From assembly GCA_017470055.1 (NCBI GenBank), contig JAFUFD010000043.1, forward strand, positions 1 to 64,000: 64,000 nt of DNA, written 5' to 3'. Within the stretch, counting starts at the first letter, position 1. The number at the start of each line of letters is the position of its first letter. The notes beneath the pieces are model-generated. The model made no database searches and was not told where the DNA came from. It was given only the letters and a program-made list of their open reading frames with translations. The DNA comes from Prevotella sp. GTDB taxonomy: Bacteria > Bacteroidota > Bacteroidia > Bacteroidales > Bacteroidaceae. The translations under genes were made by a program, and so were the position numbers. Positions 7,476 to 17,428 of the stretch are shown one piece after another.

Positions 7476-9019
7476 TGCGCCTCCAGTGTTTGGTTAATAT
7501 TCTGTTCACGATGACAGATGCGCACCTCCACCCCGAACTTCTGATGGATATGCTCGGCAAGATGCTGGGCGGAATAGACACTACGGTGCTGTCCACCCGT
7601 ACACCCGAACGAGAACATCAGGGAGGTAAAGCCACGCTGGATGTAACGGCGCACGTGGGCATCAGCGAGTTTATAGACACTCTCCAAGAAAGTCAGTATC
7701 TCGCCATCATCCTCCAAGAAGCGGATGACAGGCTCGTCCAATCCCGTCAGTTGCTTATACGGCTCATAACGCCCCGGGTTGTGCGTACTGCGACAGTCGA
7801 ACACATAGCCTCCGCCATTGCCGCTCTCATCCTCAGGGATTCCCTTGCGGTAGGAGAAACTATACACCTTGACCACCAACGGTCCCTGTGCGTCATACTT
7901 CGAGAAGGTGGCTGGTCCGTCCTGCGGATGAGGGGTATAGGGATTGCGGTCTGTCGTCTTATAGCCGTCGGCACGACTTGCCGTCGTCGGTATCTGCTGG
8001 AACTGTGGCAACTCCGTCAACTGGCGCAACAGGGACATCAGATAAGGATAAGGGAAGTCAGTAACCTCCAACAACTCACGCAGGTTCTGGATGGCAGGAG
8101 GTATCGACGTGATGAAATGCTGCTTGCGCTCGAAATAGCCACGGAAGCCGTAGGCGCCCAACACCTGTAGGATACGGAACAGGACGAAGAGCGACAGACG
8201 TGCCACGAAATGGTGGGGGGTGGGCACCTCCGTAAACTGCTTCAGCGCATTATAGTATTCATACACCAGTTCACGACGCAACTTATACGGATATTTCGCC
8301 GATGCCTGCCAGAGGAAAGAGGCGAGATCGTAGTAATACGGTCCCTTACGTCCGCCTTGGAAATCAATAAAGTAAGGCTGTGGGCTATTGGCTGTTGTAT
8401 CGGAAACAAGCATCACGTTACGAGCCTGGAAGTCACGATAAAGGAAGGCATCGCATTTCTCTGCCGTCAGGTCTTTGGCAAGCAAGCGAAAGTCCGCCTC
8501 TAACTTCAACTCATGGAAATCGAGTTCTGTCGCCTTCAGGAAACAATACTTAAAGTAATTGAGATCGAAGAGCACGGAGTCCACGTCAAACTCCGCCTGC
8601 GGATAACAGTTCGAGAAGTCCAGTTCCCTGGCGCCCCGCATCTGGATATTCGGCAGTTGGCGAATGGTGCGCCTCAACAGTTCCTGCTCTTTCAGCGTGT
8701 AGCGACCACCTGCCTCACGACCGCCACGGATCGCATCAAACAAAGACACTGTACCAAGGTCGGTCTGCAGATAGCGCAACTCATCATCGCTCACAGCAAG
8801 CAGATGTGGCACGGGCAATTGACGTTTGGTGAAATGGCGACAGAGATAGACAAAGGCATGGTTCTCGTCACGGCTTGTACCTATCACGCCGACTACCGTC
8901 GAGCCATCTTGCGCTGTCATCCGATAATACACGCGGTTGCTTCCTGCCATGGGCAATTGCTCTGTCTGTACTGGCTCCTGCCCACTCCACTGCTTGTATA
9001 AACTGATTAACTGATGCAT
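7472..9019 (-). CDS. AmgK-like sugar kinase fused to a RapZ C-terminal domain
   Basis: A 515-residue two-domain protein. Residues about 1-330 are an aminoglycoside-phosphotransferase fold. YRDFQARN (catalytic Asp near 195) and YFIDFQGGRKGP (metal-binding Asp near 219) match AmgK, the anomeric MurNAc/GlcNAc kinase. Residues about 378-500 match the RapZ C-terminal domain: YSFSYRKGIP, FDCRSTHNPGRYEPYKQLTG and FGCTGGQHRSV. In E. coli that domain binds glucosamine-6-phosphate and helps control GlmS. The RapZ N-terminal ATPase domain is absent. The gene has its own promoter and overlaps the MurU-like gene by four bases. I infer a recycling kinase carrying an amino-sugar sensing domain. Confidence 0.85.
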   Translation of the reverse strand: MHQLISLYKQWSGQEPVQTEQLPMAGSNRVYYRMTAQDGSTVVGVIGTSRDENHAFVYLCRHFTKRQLPVPHLLAVSDDELRYLQTDLGTVSLFDAIRGGREAGGRYTLKEQELLRRTIRQLPNIQMRGARELDFSNCYPQAEFDVDSVLFDLNYFKYCFLKATELDFHELKLEADFRLLAKDLTAEKCDAFLYRDFQARNVMLVSDTTANSPQPYFIDFQGGRKGPYYYDLASFLWQASAKYPYKLRRELVYEYYNALKQFTEVPTPHHFVARLSLFVLFRILQVLGAYGFRGYFERKQHFITSIPPAIQNLRELLEVTDFPYPYLMSLLRQLTELPQFQQIPTTASRADGYKTTDRNPYTPHPQDGPATFSKYDAQGPLVVKVYSFSYRKGIPEDESGNGGGYVFDCRSTHNPGRYEPYKQLTGLDEPVIRFLEDDGEILTFLESVYKLADAHVRRYIQRGFTSLMFSFGCTGGQHRSVYSAQHLAEHIHQKFGVEVRICHREQNINQTLEAQ

Positions 9020-9029
9020 ATTAATTTTG

Positions 9030-9059
9030 CAAAGTTACGAAAAATTGAACGAAACACAA
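9030..9059 (-). promoter_or_regulatory. Promoter of the kinase-murU-guaA operon
   Basis: On the minus strand TTG (9059-9057), a 19-base spacer and TAACTTTG (9037-9030). The ATG is about ten bases beyond the -7 box, so the transcript is nearly leaderless. Confidence 0.7.
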
Positions 9060-9093
9060 AACAAATACATTTGTTTTTAAATAAGGAAATAAA

Positions 9094-9123
9094 AAAACCG
9101 ATTGTCTCGCGACAATCGGTTTT
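9094..9123 (-). terminator. Terminator between groEL and the kinase gene
   Basis: Perfect 13-base-pair stem (9094-9106 with 9111-9123) and a four-base loop. On the minus strand a T-run follows, so it ends transcription from groEL before the next promoter. It could act in both directions. The interval 9020-9361 holds this hairpin, a second imperfect hairpin at about 9302-9333 with a GAAA loop, and the kinase promoter; I see no gene there. Confidence 0.8.
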
Positions 9124-9361
9124 AAAACAAACTACTTAAAAACTAATCTACTAAAACAAATCAAAAAAATATCTTTATTGTGCTAAATCCAATATCATAT
9201 TGTCGCAGGTTCTTACCTTTTGACACTGCAAAGTTAATAAGTTTACGCACACAAAACAAGTATTTTTGATTTAAATTGAATACGATTTTGATTTAAATCA
9301 AGACGAGGAGTCGAATTTTCACTCAACCCCTCGTTTTTTGGTATCTCTGGTTTACAAAATG

Positions 9362-11026
<1,665 letters not shown>

Positions 11027-11030
11027 TTAA

Positions 11031-11303
11031 TTATTTCTCAATCACTGCGAGCACATCACTCTGACGCATCATCAGATATTTCTCACCCTCGAACTCAAGT
11101 TCTGTGCCACTATACTTTCCATAGAGCACCTCATCACCTGCTTTCAGGATCATCTCCTCATCCTTTGTTCCCTGACCAACAGCCTTGATGGTTCCATGCA
11201 GGGGTTTCTCCTTTGCCGTATCAGGAATGATGATACCGCCGATCTTCTCTTCTGCCGGTGCAGGTACTACCAGCACACGGTCTCCTAATGGTTTGATATT
11301 CAT
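11031..11303 (-). CDS. groS: Co-chaperonin GroES
   Basis: A 90-residue Hsp10 that caps the GroEL ring. The N-terminus [12 protein letters not shown], the mobile loop [16 protein letters not shown] at about residues 19-34 and the YGKYSGTE segment are typical. It is the first gene of the groESL operon. Confidence 0.98.
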   Translation of the reverse strand: MNIKPLGDRVLVVPAPAEEKIGGIIIPDTAKEKPLHGTIKAVGQGTKDEEMILKAGDEVLYGKYSGTELEFEGEKYLMMRQSDVLAVIEK

Positions 11304-11344
11304 AATACTTAAAAATTTAAATTAAACTTACTGCCTTATGAGGA

Positions 11345-11360
11345 GCGAAAAACGTGCCAA
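11345..11360 (-). promoter_or_regulatory. Sigma-54-like promoter upstream of groES
   Basis: On the minus strand TTGGCACG, then TTTT, then TCGC fits the -24/-12 sigma-54 pattern (TGGCACG-N4-TTGC) with one mismatch in the -12 part. It lies about 40 bases before groES. An inverted repeat TGCCAAT ... ATTGGCA (about 11354-11384) overlaps the -24 box. I see no CIRCE element and no TAnnTTTG box here. Confidence 0.5.
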
Positions 11361-11439
11361 TCTTTGGTGACTGACACATTGGCAGAATTCTCTATTATAA
11401 TAATAAATAAGGTATAAATAAACATTTTTTGAATTTCTT

Positions 11440-11470
11440 TTGGCATTTTACACTTTTTACTTTACCTTTG
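11440..11470 (+). promoter_or_regulatory. Promoter of sppA and the following genes
   Basis: TTG at 11440-11442, a 20-base spacer and TACCTTTG at 11463-11470. The sppA ATG is 28 bases downstream. Confidence 0.7.
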
Positions 11471-11498
11471 CAGAACGTAGTCAATTATAAATAGGTTT

Positions 11499-13271
11499 AT
11501 GAAAGATTTTATCAAGTATGTATTTGCCACAGTGACTGGCATTGTTGTGTTTAGCCTGATTATGGGCATTCTTTTCGTGATCTCCTTAGTAGGACTTGCC
11601 GCCTCATCGGCATCCTCCGTACCTGTCGAGGACAACTCTGTGTTCACCCTGACGCTATCCGGACAGGTGAACGAGCGCGCTGAGGAGGATATCATGGGAC
11701 TGTTGAGCGGACAGGTCAGCGAGAACCTCGGACTGGATGACATCATCGCCTCTATCAAGAAGGCAAAAGACAATGAGGACATCAAGGGTATCTATCTGGA
11801 GTCAGGACTGTTCTCTATCGACACGCCTGCCTCTGCCCATGCCATCCGTGAGGCGTTGCTCGACTTCAAGAAGAGTGGCAAATGGATTATCGCATACGGT
11901 GACAGTTACACTCAGACCGCATACTATATCTGTTCTGTTGCCGACAAAGTTTACCTCAACCCTCAGGGTATGGTCGACTGGCATGGTCTTGCCGCCAACC
12001 CATACTTCCTGAAAGACCTGCTTGCCAAGTTTGGCGTGAAATACCAACTCTGCAAGGTGGGTAAATACAAGAGCGCTCCTGAGATGATGACCGCCGACGG
12101 CATGAGCGAGCCTAACCGTGAGCAGGTGACAGCCTATATGACTGGCATCTGGAAGGTGATGCTGAAGGATGTGGCTGAGAGCCGTAAGGTGGCTGTTGAC
12201 TCCCTGAACGCCTACGCCGACCGCTTCATCACCCTTGCCGACCAGCCTGACCTGGTGAAGATGAAACTGGTAGACAAACTGCTGTACACTGACGAGGTGA
12301 AGGGAGAGATCAAAAAACTCCTGAAGATAGACGCTGACGATCATATCAAGCAACTCTCCCTCTCCGACATGATCAACGTCAAAGGCAAGAAGGAGAAAGG
12401 TGAGGAAATCGCTGTCTACTATGCCTACGGCGATATCGTTGACTCTGAGACGGGTAGTCTTGCCCAGCAAGAGCATAGCATTGTGGCAACCACCGTTTGC
12501 AAAGACCTGGAGAAACTCGCTGAGGATGATGATGTGAAGGCTGTCGTGCTTCGTGTCAACTCTCCTGGTGGCTCCGCCTACGCCTCTGAGCAGATATGGC
12601 ATGCCGTCACCAACCTGAAAGCAAAGAAGCCTGTTGTTGTCTCCATGGGTGGCTATGCCGCCTCTGGTGGCTATTATATCAGTTGCGCCGCCAACTATAT
12701 CTACTCTGAGCCTACCACCATTACCGGTTCTATCGGTATCTTTGGTATGTTCCCTGATGTCAGTGGACTATTGACCGACAAGTTAGGCATCAAGTTTGAC
12801 GAGGTGAAGACCAACAAGCATGCCGCTTTCGGCACGATGGCTCGTCCTTTCAATGAAGAGGAGATGGCACTGCTCGACCAGTATATTGGTCGTGGCTACG
12901 AACTCTTCCGCAAACGTGTCGCTGATGGCCGCAAACTCTCTGTCGATGCCGTCGAGGAGATCGCCCAGGGACGTGTCTGGTTAGGCAACGATGCCCTTGG
13001 CATCAAACTGGTTGACGCTATCGGCTCCTTGGACGATGCGGTGAAGAAGGCTGCCCAACTGGCAAAACTTGACGAGTACAAGACTTCCTCATATCCTGCT
13101 CCTACAGACTGGATGGACCAGATTCTGAACAGCACTAACAAGAACAATTATCTTGACGAGCAGATGCGCCTCACCCTGGGTGAGTATTACGAGCCATTCC
13201 GCTATATCAAGAGCATCAACCAGCGGAGTGCTATCCAGACACGTCTGCCCTACTTCATCTCTATAAAATAA
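11499..13271 (+). CDS. sppA: Signal peptide peptidase SppA, 67K type
   Basis: A 590-residue inner-membrane S49 serine protease that degrades signal peptides after cleavage. One N-terminal membrane anchor spans about residues 8-34, and two tandem S49 domains follow, as in the long E. coli form. The catalytic lysine is in GKYKSAPE (K191) of the first domain. The catalytic serine is in GGYAASGGYY (S389) of the second, preceded by VNSPGGSA. The gene starts a plus-strand run of sppA, lpxK, punA and thiL; lpxK begins eight bases after its stop. Confidence 0.96.
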   Translation: MKDFIKYVFATVTGIVVFSLIMGILFVISLVGLAASSASSVPVEDNSVFTLTLSGQVNERAEEDIMGLLSGQVSENLGLDDIIASIKKAKDNEDIKGIYLESGLFSIDTPASAHAIREALLDFKKSGKWIIAYGDSYTQTAYYICSVADKVYLNPQGMVDWHGLAANPYFLKDLLAKFGVKYQLCKVGKYKSAPEMMTADGMSEPNREQVTAYMTGIWKVMLKDVAESRKVAVDSLNAYADRFITLADQPDLVKMKLVDKLLYTDEVKGEIKKLLKIDADDHIKQLSLSDMINVKGKKEKGEEIAVYYAYGDIVDSETGSLAQQEHSIVATTVCKDLEKLAEDDDVKAVVLRVNSPGGSAYASEQIWHAVTNLKAKKPVVVSMGGYAASGGYYISCAANYIYSEPTTITGSIGIFGMFPDVSGLLTDKLGIKFDEVKTNKHAAFGTMARPFNEEEMALLDQYIGRGYELFRKRVADGRKLSVDAVEEIAQGRVWLGNDALGIKLVDAIGSLDDAVKKAAQLAKLDEYKTSSYPAPTDWMDQILNSTNKNNYLDEQMRLTLGEYYEPFRYIKSINQRSAIQTRLPYFISIK

Positions 13272-13278
13272 GTAAGGT

Positions 13279-14451
13279 ATGCGGGTAGAGGGAGGTTTCA
13301 TTGTCATCAACAAATGGCTATTGCCTTTCAGTTGGCTCTATGGATTGGGAGTCAAACTGCGCAACATGGCATTTGAACTGGGTATCCTGAAGACCCGCTC
13401 CTTTGACGTGCCTATTATCTCGGTAGGAAATATCACGGTAGGCGGTACTGGTAAGACACCCCATGTGGAGTATCTGGTGAGACACCTCAAGGACCTCTTC
13501 CATGTTGCCGTACTCAGCCGTGGCTATAAGCGCAAGAGCAAGGGCTTCATCCGCGCCACCAAAGAGACGACGATGCCCGAGATAGGTGACGAGCCATACC
13601 AGATGAAACAGAAATTCCCTGATGTCACCGTGGCTGTCGACAAGAGTCGCTGCCATGGTATCGAGGAGTTGACTGACAATGACAAGGGACTGGATGTCAT
13701 CCTGCTCGATGATGCTTTCCAGCACCGTTACGTCAAACCTGGCATCAATATCCTGTTGGTTGACTACCACCGCCTTATCATCTACGACGCACTACTTCCT
13801 GCGGGCAGACTGCGCGAGCCTTTATCGGGTAAGGACCGTGCCGATGTCGTCATCGTCACCAAATGTCCTAAGGACCTGAAACCGATGGAGTTCCGTGTCA
13901 TCACCAAGGCGATGAACCTCTATCCTTATCAGAGCCTCTATTTCACCTGTCTGGAGTATGGTGACCTGCAACCGATCTTCGAAGGCGACTCTCGTCCTTT
14001 GGGCAGTCTGCGGAAAGACGAACGGGTTTTGCTACTCACTGGCATTGCATCACCAGAGCAGATGCTCCATGACTTAGAGCCTTATACCAAACAGGTCACC
14101 CCACTCACCTTCGCCGACCATCATCAGTTCGACAGCAAAGACATCCAACGCATCAACGAGACCTTCGAGCAATTGGCCGAGCCCCGTTGTATCATCACCA
14201 CGGAGAAGGATGCCACCCGACTGCACCATGCGGAGGGACTTAGTGAGGAGGTTCGGAAGAATATCTATACCCTTCCTGTCCATATCCATTTCCTACTGGA
14301 ACAGGAAGACACGTTTAACCAATATATCATAGGCTATGTACGCAAAAATTCAAGAAACAGCATCCTGGCTAAAGCAAAGGATGACCACAAGCCCAAGAAC
14401 AGCGATCATCCTGGGGACCGGCCTCGGACAATTAGTTTCAGAAATAACTGA
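13279..14451 (+). CDS. lpxK: Tetraacyldisaccharide 4'-kinase LpxK
   Basis: A 390-residue membrane-associated kinase that phosphorylates the 4' position of the lipid A precursor. The N-terminal helix (NKWLLPFSWLYGLGV) is followed by the P-loop GNITVGGTGKTP at residues 50-61 and the conserved LLDDAFQHR block near 147. The last 38 codons run 116 bases into punA in another reading frame, a much longer overlap than usual. The tail is basic and protein-like. The ATG at 13279 gives a slightly long N-terminus; a start nearer residue 10 is possible. Confidence 0.94.
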   Translation: MRVEGGFIVINKWLLPFSWLYGLGVKLRNMAFELGILKTRSFDVPIISVGNITVGGTGKTPHVEYLVRHLKDLFHVAVLSRGYKRKSKGFIRATKETTMPEIGDEPYQMKQKFPDVTVAVDKSRCHGIEELTDNDKGLDVILLDDAFQHRYVKPGINILLVDYHRLIIYDALLPAGRLREPLSGKDRADVVIVTKCPKDLKPMEFRVITKAMNLYPYQSLYFTCLEYGDLQPIFEGDSRPLGSLRKDERVLLLTGIASPEQMLHDLEPYTKQVTPLTFADHHQFDSKDIQRINETFEQLAEPRCIITTEKDATRLHHAEGLSEEVRKNIYTLPVHIHFLLEQEDTFNQYIIGYVRKNSRNSILAKAKDDHKPKNSDHPGDRPRTISFRNN

Positions 14452-15148
14452 CACTAACGAGATTCCATATAGTGAGATTCCCAACTTCCCTGTGTCGACA
14501 GTCGAGGGGCATAGCGGAAAACTGATATTTGGTAAACTGGGAGGTGTTGACATCCTCGCTATGCAGGGACGGTTCCACTTCTACGAGGGCTACTCGATGA
14601 AGGAGGTCACCTTCCCTGTCCGTGTGATGTATGAGTTGGGCATCAAGACCCTCTTCGTATCCAATGCCGCAGGTGGTATGAATCCCCAGTTCAAGATTGG
14701 CGACCTCATGATTATCACCGACCATATCAACTTCTTCCCAGAGCATCCGCTGCGGGGCAAGAATTTCCCTACAGGTCCCCGGTTCCCGGATATGCATGAG
14801 ACCTACGACCAGCAACTGATTCAACTTGCCACAGAGATTGCCAAGGAGAAGGACATCCACGTCACCTATGGCGTGTATATCGGCGTACAGGGTCCCACCT
14901 TCGAGACCCCTGCGGAATATAAGATGTACCATCTGTTCGGAGCCGATGCCGTCGGTATGTCAACTGTCCCGGAGGTCATCGTCGCCCATCACTGCGGCAT
15001 CCGCACTTTCGGCATCTCCGTCATCACAGATCTTGGAGGTTTCGACGACCCCGTAGAGGTGAGCCATGAGGAGGTGCAGGAGGCGGCAAATGCCGCTCAG
15101 CCCTTCATGACAGAAATCATGCGAGAGATGATCAAACGAGCCCATTAA
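14336..15148 (+). CDS. punA: Purine nucleoside phosphorylase
   Basis: A 270-residue trimeric-type PNP that splits purine ribonucleosides with phosphate for purine salvage. Conserved blocks are GTGLGQLV near residue 27, FPVSTVEGHSG near 51, GRFHFYEGY near 79 and SNAAGGMN near 111. The start MYAKIQETASWLK matches the family, so the 116-base overlap with the end of lpxK appears real. It is co-transcribed with lpxK and thiL. Confidence 0.95.
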   Translation: MYAKIQETASWLKQRMTTSPRTAIILGTGLGQLVSEITDTNEIPYSEIPNFPVSTVEGHSGKLIFGKLGGVDILAMQGRFHFYEGYSMKEVTFPVRVMYELGIKTLFVSNAAGGMNPQFKIGDLMIITDHINFFPEHPLRGKNFPTGPRFPDMHETYDQQLIQLATEIAKEKDIHVTYGVYIGVQGPTFETPAEYKMYHLFGADAVGMSTVPEVIVAHHCGIRTFGISVITDLGGFDDPVEVSHEEVQEAANAAQPFMTEIMREMIKRAH

Positions 15149-15166
15149 CCCCATTAACCCCATCAA

Positions 15167-16228
15167 ATGGAAATAGCGAAATTAGGAGAGTTCGGACTGA
15201 TTGACCGACTCACAAAGGATATCAAACCACAAAACGAATCAACAAAGTATGGTGTTGGCGACGACTGTGCCGTGCTCCACTACCCAGATACGGAGGTACT
15301 CGTCACCACCGATATGCTCATGGAGGGTGTACACTTCGACCTCACCTATATCGACTTGCAACACTTAGGCTATAAGTCGGCAATGGTGAACATCAGTGAT
15401 ATCTTTGCCATGAACGGTACTCCCCGCCAACTGACCGTCAGCCTCGCTGTCAGCAAACGCTTCTCGGTGGAGGACATGGAACAGTTCTATGAGGGCTTAC
15501 GCCTTGCCTGCGACAAATGGAACGTGGACATTGTAGGAGGTGACACGACCTCTTCCTACACAGGACTCGCCATCAGCATCACTTGTATCGGTGAGGCGCG
15601 CAAGGAGGATATCGTCTATCGCAACGGTGCGAAGGAGACAGACCTCATCTGTGTCAGCGGTGACCTCGGTGCCGCCTATATGGGACTGCAACTGTTGGAG
15701 CGTGAGAAGTCCGTATACTATGCACAAGTGGACGAGGCGAAGAGGAAAGGTGACAAGAAGGCACTGGAGGAACTGAGCCACTTCCAACCCGACTTCGCCG
15801 GCAAGGAGTACCTGCTGCAACGCCAGTTGAAGACGGAGGCTCGTGGGGACATCATACAACGACTACGAGAGGCGAACATCCACCCCACCGCCATGATGGA
15901 TATCAGTGACGGACTGAGCAGTGAACTGATGCATATCTGCAAACAGAGCCATGTGGGATGCCGTGTCTTCGAGAAGAACATCCCCATCGACTACCAGACG
16001 GCTGTGATGGCGGAGGAACTGAATATGAATGTCACCACCTGTGCCCTCAACGGTGGTGAGGACTACGAACTGCTGTTCACTGTCCCCATCGGTGACCATG
16101 AGAAGATCGAGGCGATGGAGGATGTGAGACTCATTGGACATATCACAAAGGAGAGCCTCGGACATATCCTCGTCACCCGTGACGACCAGGAGTTTGAACT
16201 TAAGGCTCAGGGATGGAATCCGCTATAA
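15167..16228 (+). CDS. thiL: Thiamine-monophosphate kinase
   Basis: A 353-residue ATP-dependent kinase making thiamine diphosphate from thiamine monophosphate. The N-terminal GEFGLIDRL, the metal-binding GVGDDCAVL near residue 27, TTDMLMEGVHF near 46 and VGGDTTSS near 125 are standard ThiL motifs. ALNGGEDYELLF is near 295. It follows punA by 18 bases. Its last 29 bases overlap the 3' end of the convergent AraC-type gene. Confidence 0.95.
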   Translation: MEIAKLGEFGLIDRLTKDIKPQNESTKYGVGDDCAVLHYPDTEVLVTTDMLMEGVHFDLTYIDLQHLGYKSAMVNISDIFAMNGTPRQLTVSLAVSKRFSVEDMEQFYEGLRLACDKWNVDIVGGDTTSSYTGLAISITCIGEARKEDIVYRNGAKETDLICVSGDLGAAYMGLQLLEREKSVYYAQVDEAKRKGDKKALEELSHFQPDFAGKEYLLQRQLKTEARGDIIQRLREANIHPTAMMDISDGLSSELMHICKQSHVGCRVFEKNIPIDYQTAVMAEELNMNVTTCALNGGEDYELLFTVPIGDHEKIEAMEDVRLIGHITKESLGHILVTRDDQEFELKAQGWNPL

Positions 16229-17243
16229 ACTGGCTGGGTGTTTGCCCAGTCAGTTTGATGAAGGCGCGACGGAAGGTGGAGATAGAGGCAAAGCCACTCT
16301 CCATAGCGACATAATCCAACTTATACTCAGGATGCGCTTGCATCATAGGCAGACTGACACGCTCAATACGTAGTTGGTTGATATAGTCATAGAAAGTCTG
16401 TCCACGTACCTGACTGAGATAGTTGCTGACGTATGTACGGTTGGTATTCAATACTTTGGCAATATCAGCGAGTGTCAGGTTACTGTTCAGATACAACCGC
16501 TGCTCCTCCACCATCTGTTCCAGTTGTCCTTTAGCGATAGGAAGTTGACTTTTCTGGGCGGTAGCGTCTACCCCCCGTTCTTCCTCCACCACAATGGGAC
16601 GGAAGTCCCAACTGTAACGCAGTACCATCAGCCACAGCAGGATAATCGAGATATAGTAGATGATATCCGTAAAGACTGTGGCATAGAGGGAGGTGAACAG
16701 CCATGCCAACTGGCTGACGATGGCAAAGACGAACACAGGCTTCAGCCATGCCACGTCTATCCTGTCGATATTGGAGAAGTTCTCACGGACATATTTTATA
16801 TGTCGGCGCACTTTGACATATCCAATGCCGACTACCGCCCAGGCATAACACCAGAGGAAGACCACATAACTATTAATGACCCATCTCTCTGACCATATTA
16901 TATATAATAAGGTGAAAACAGCAAAAGGCACCGACAATAAAAAGAGACGCCAACGGGTCACCCACCCCGGCCTGACCACCTCAAAGACGAAGACGGTATA
17001 GGTCAGTGCCGACCAACCGTCAACGATCATAATCCAATCAAGCACCTCCTGACGGTACATCCCAGGGAAGGTGGTAACCAGGTCCTTTGCATTCCACACC
17101 GCCCATACAGCCATGATGCACCCTAATACCGTCTGGAAACGGGTACGTCCTTTGCGCCAGAACAGGATATGCAGCGCAAAGACGGTAAAGAACGTCGTAG
17201 TGATTCCTATGAGGAAGGCCGAAACATTGATGTAGTCTGCCAT
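16200..17243 (-). CDS. Membrane-bound AraC-family regulator
   Basis: A 347-residue protein with about six or seven membrane helices (residues 1-225) and a C-terminal AraC-type double helix-turn-helix (about 250-345). The second HTH shows DYVAMESGFASISTFRRAFIKLTG followed by TPSQF. The membrane half presumably senses an unknown signal. I chose the ATG at 17243 (MADYINVSAFL) because the box TATCTTTG at 17248-17255 lies just before it, making the longer upstream frame untranslated. It diverges from a secreted-protein gene, with three TGACGC/GCGTCA motifs between them that may be its sites. The 3' end overlaps thiL by 29 bases. Confidence 0.85.
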   Translation of the reverse strand: MADYINVSAFLIGITTTFFTVFALHILFWRKGRTRFQTVLGCIMAVWAVWNAKDLVTTFPGMYRQEVLDWIMIVDGWSALTYTVFVFEVVRPGWVTRWRLFLLSVPFAVFTLLYIIWSERWVINSYVVFLWCYAWAVVGIGYVKVRRHIKYVRENFSNIDRIDVAWLKPVFVFAIVSQLAWLFTSLYATVFTDIIYYISIILLWLMVLRYSWDFRPIVVEEERGVDATAQKSQLPIAKGQLEQMVEEQRLYLNSNLTLADIAKVLNTNRTYVSNYLSQVRGQTFYDYINQLRIERVSLPMMQAHPEYKLDYVAMESGFASISTFRRAFIKLTGQTPSQFIADSIPEP

Positions 17244-17247
17244 GATG

Positions 17248-17255
17248 CAAAGATA
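17248..17255 (-). promoter_or_regulatory. Promoter -7 box of the AraC-type gene
   Basis: TATCTTTG on the minus strand, four bases before the chosen ATG, implying a leaderless transcript. No clear TTG at -33. Confidence 0.5.
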
Positions 17256-17295
17256 CGCATAATTTGCGAGACTATTTATCCGCCAAAGAATCAAA

Positions 17296-17340
17296 GCGTC
17301 AAAATTTACGAAATGACGCACGATTTTGTTTGATTGACGC
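17296..17340. promoter_or_regulatory. Candidate regulator sites between divergent genes
   Basis: GCGTCA at 17296-17301 and TGACGC at 17314-17319 and 17335-17340. The last two are direct repeats 21 bases apart, about two helical turns, a spacing common for AraC dimers. Confidence 0.4.
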
Positions 17341-17383
17341 ATAGAGCCGCCCTTGCCAAAGCCCTTCCAACCCCCAAAAGTTG

Positions 17384-17391
17384 TATCTTTG
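17384..17391 (+). promoter_or_regulatory. Promoter -7 box of the secreted-protein gene
   Basis: TATCTTTG, 37 bases before the ATG at 17429. No clear -33 TTG, as expected if an activator is needed. Confidence 0.5.
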
Positions 17392-17428
17392 CCAACAAGA
17401 TTACTAACAATGTAAAACATCTAAGATT

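Noticed and set aside
9302..9333. Second hairpin downstream of groEL
   Set aside because: A stem with several G-U pairs and a GAAA loop exists, but it has no T-run. The strong terminator at 9094-9123 is the better call, so it is mentioned but not listed separately.
11345..11400. CIRCE element at groESL
   Set aside because: The inverted repeat TGCCAAT...ATTGGCA does not match TTAGCACTC-N9-GAGTGCTAA.
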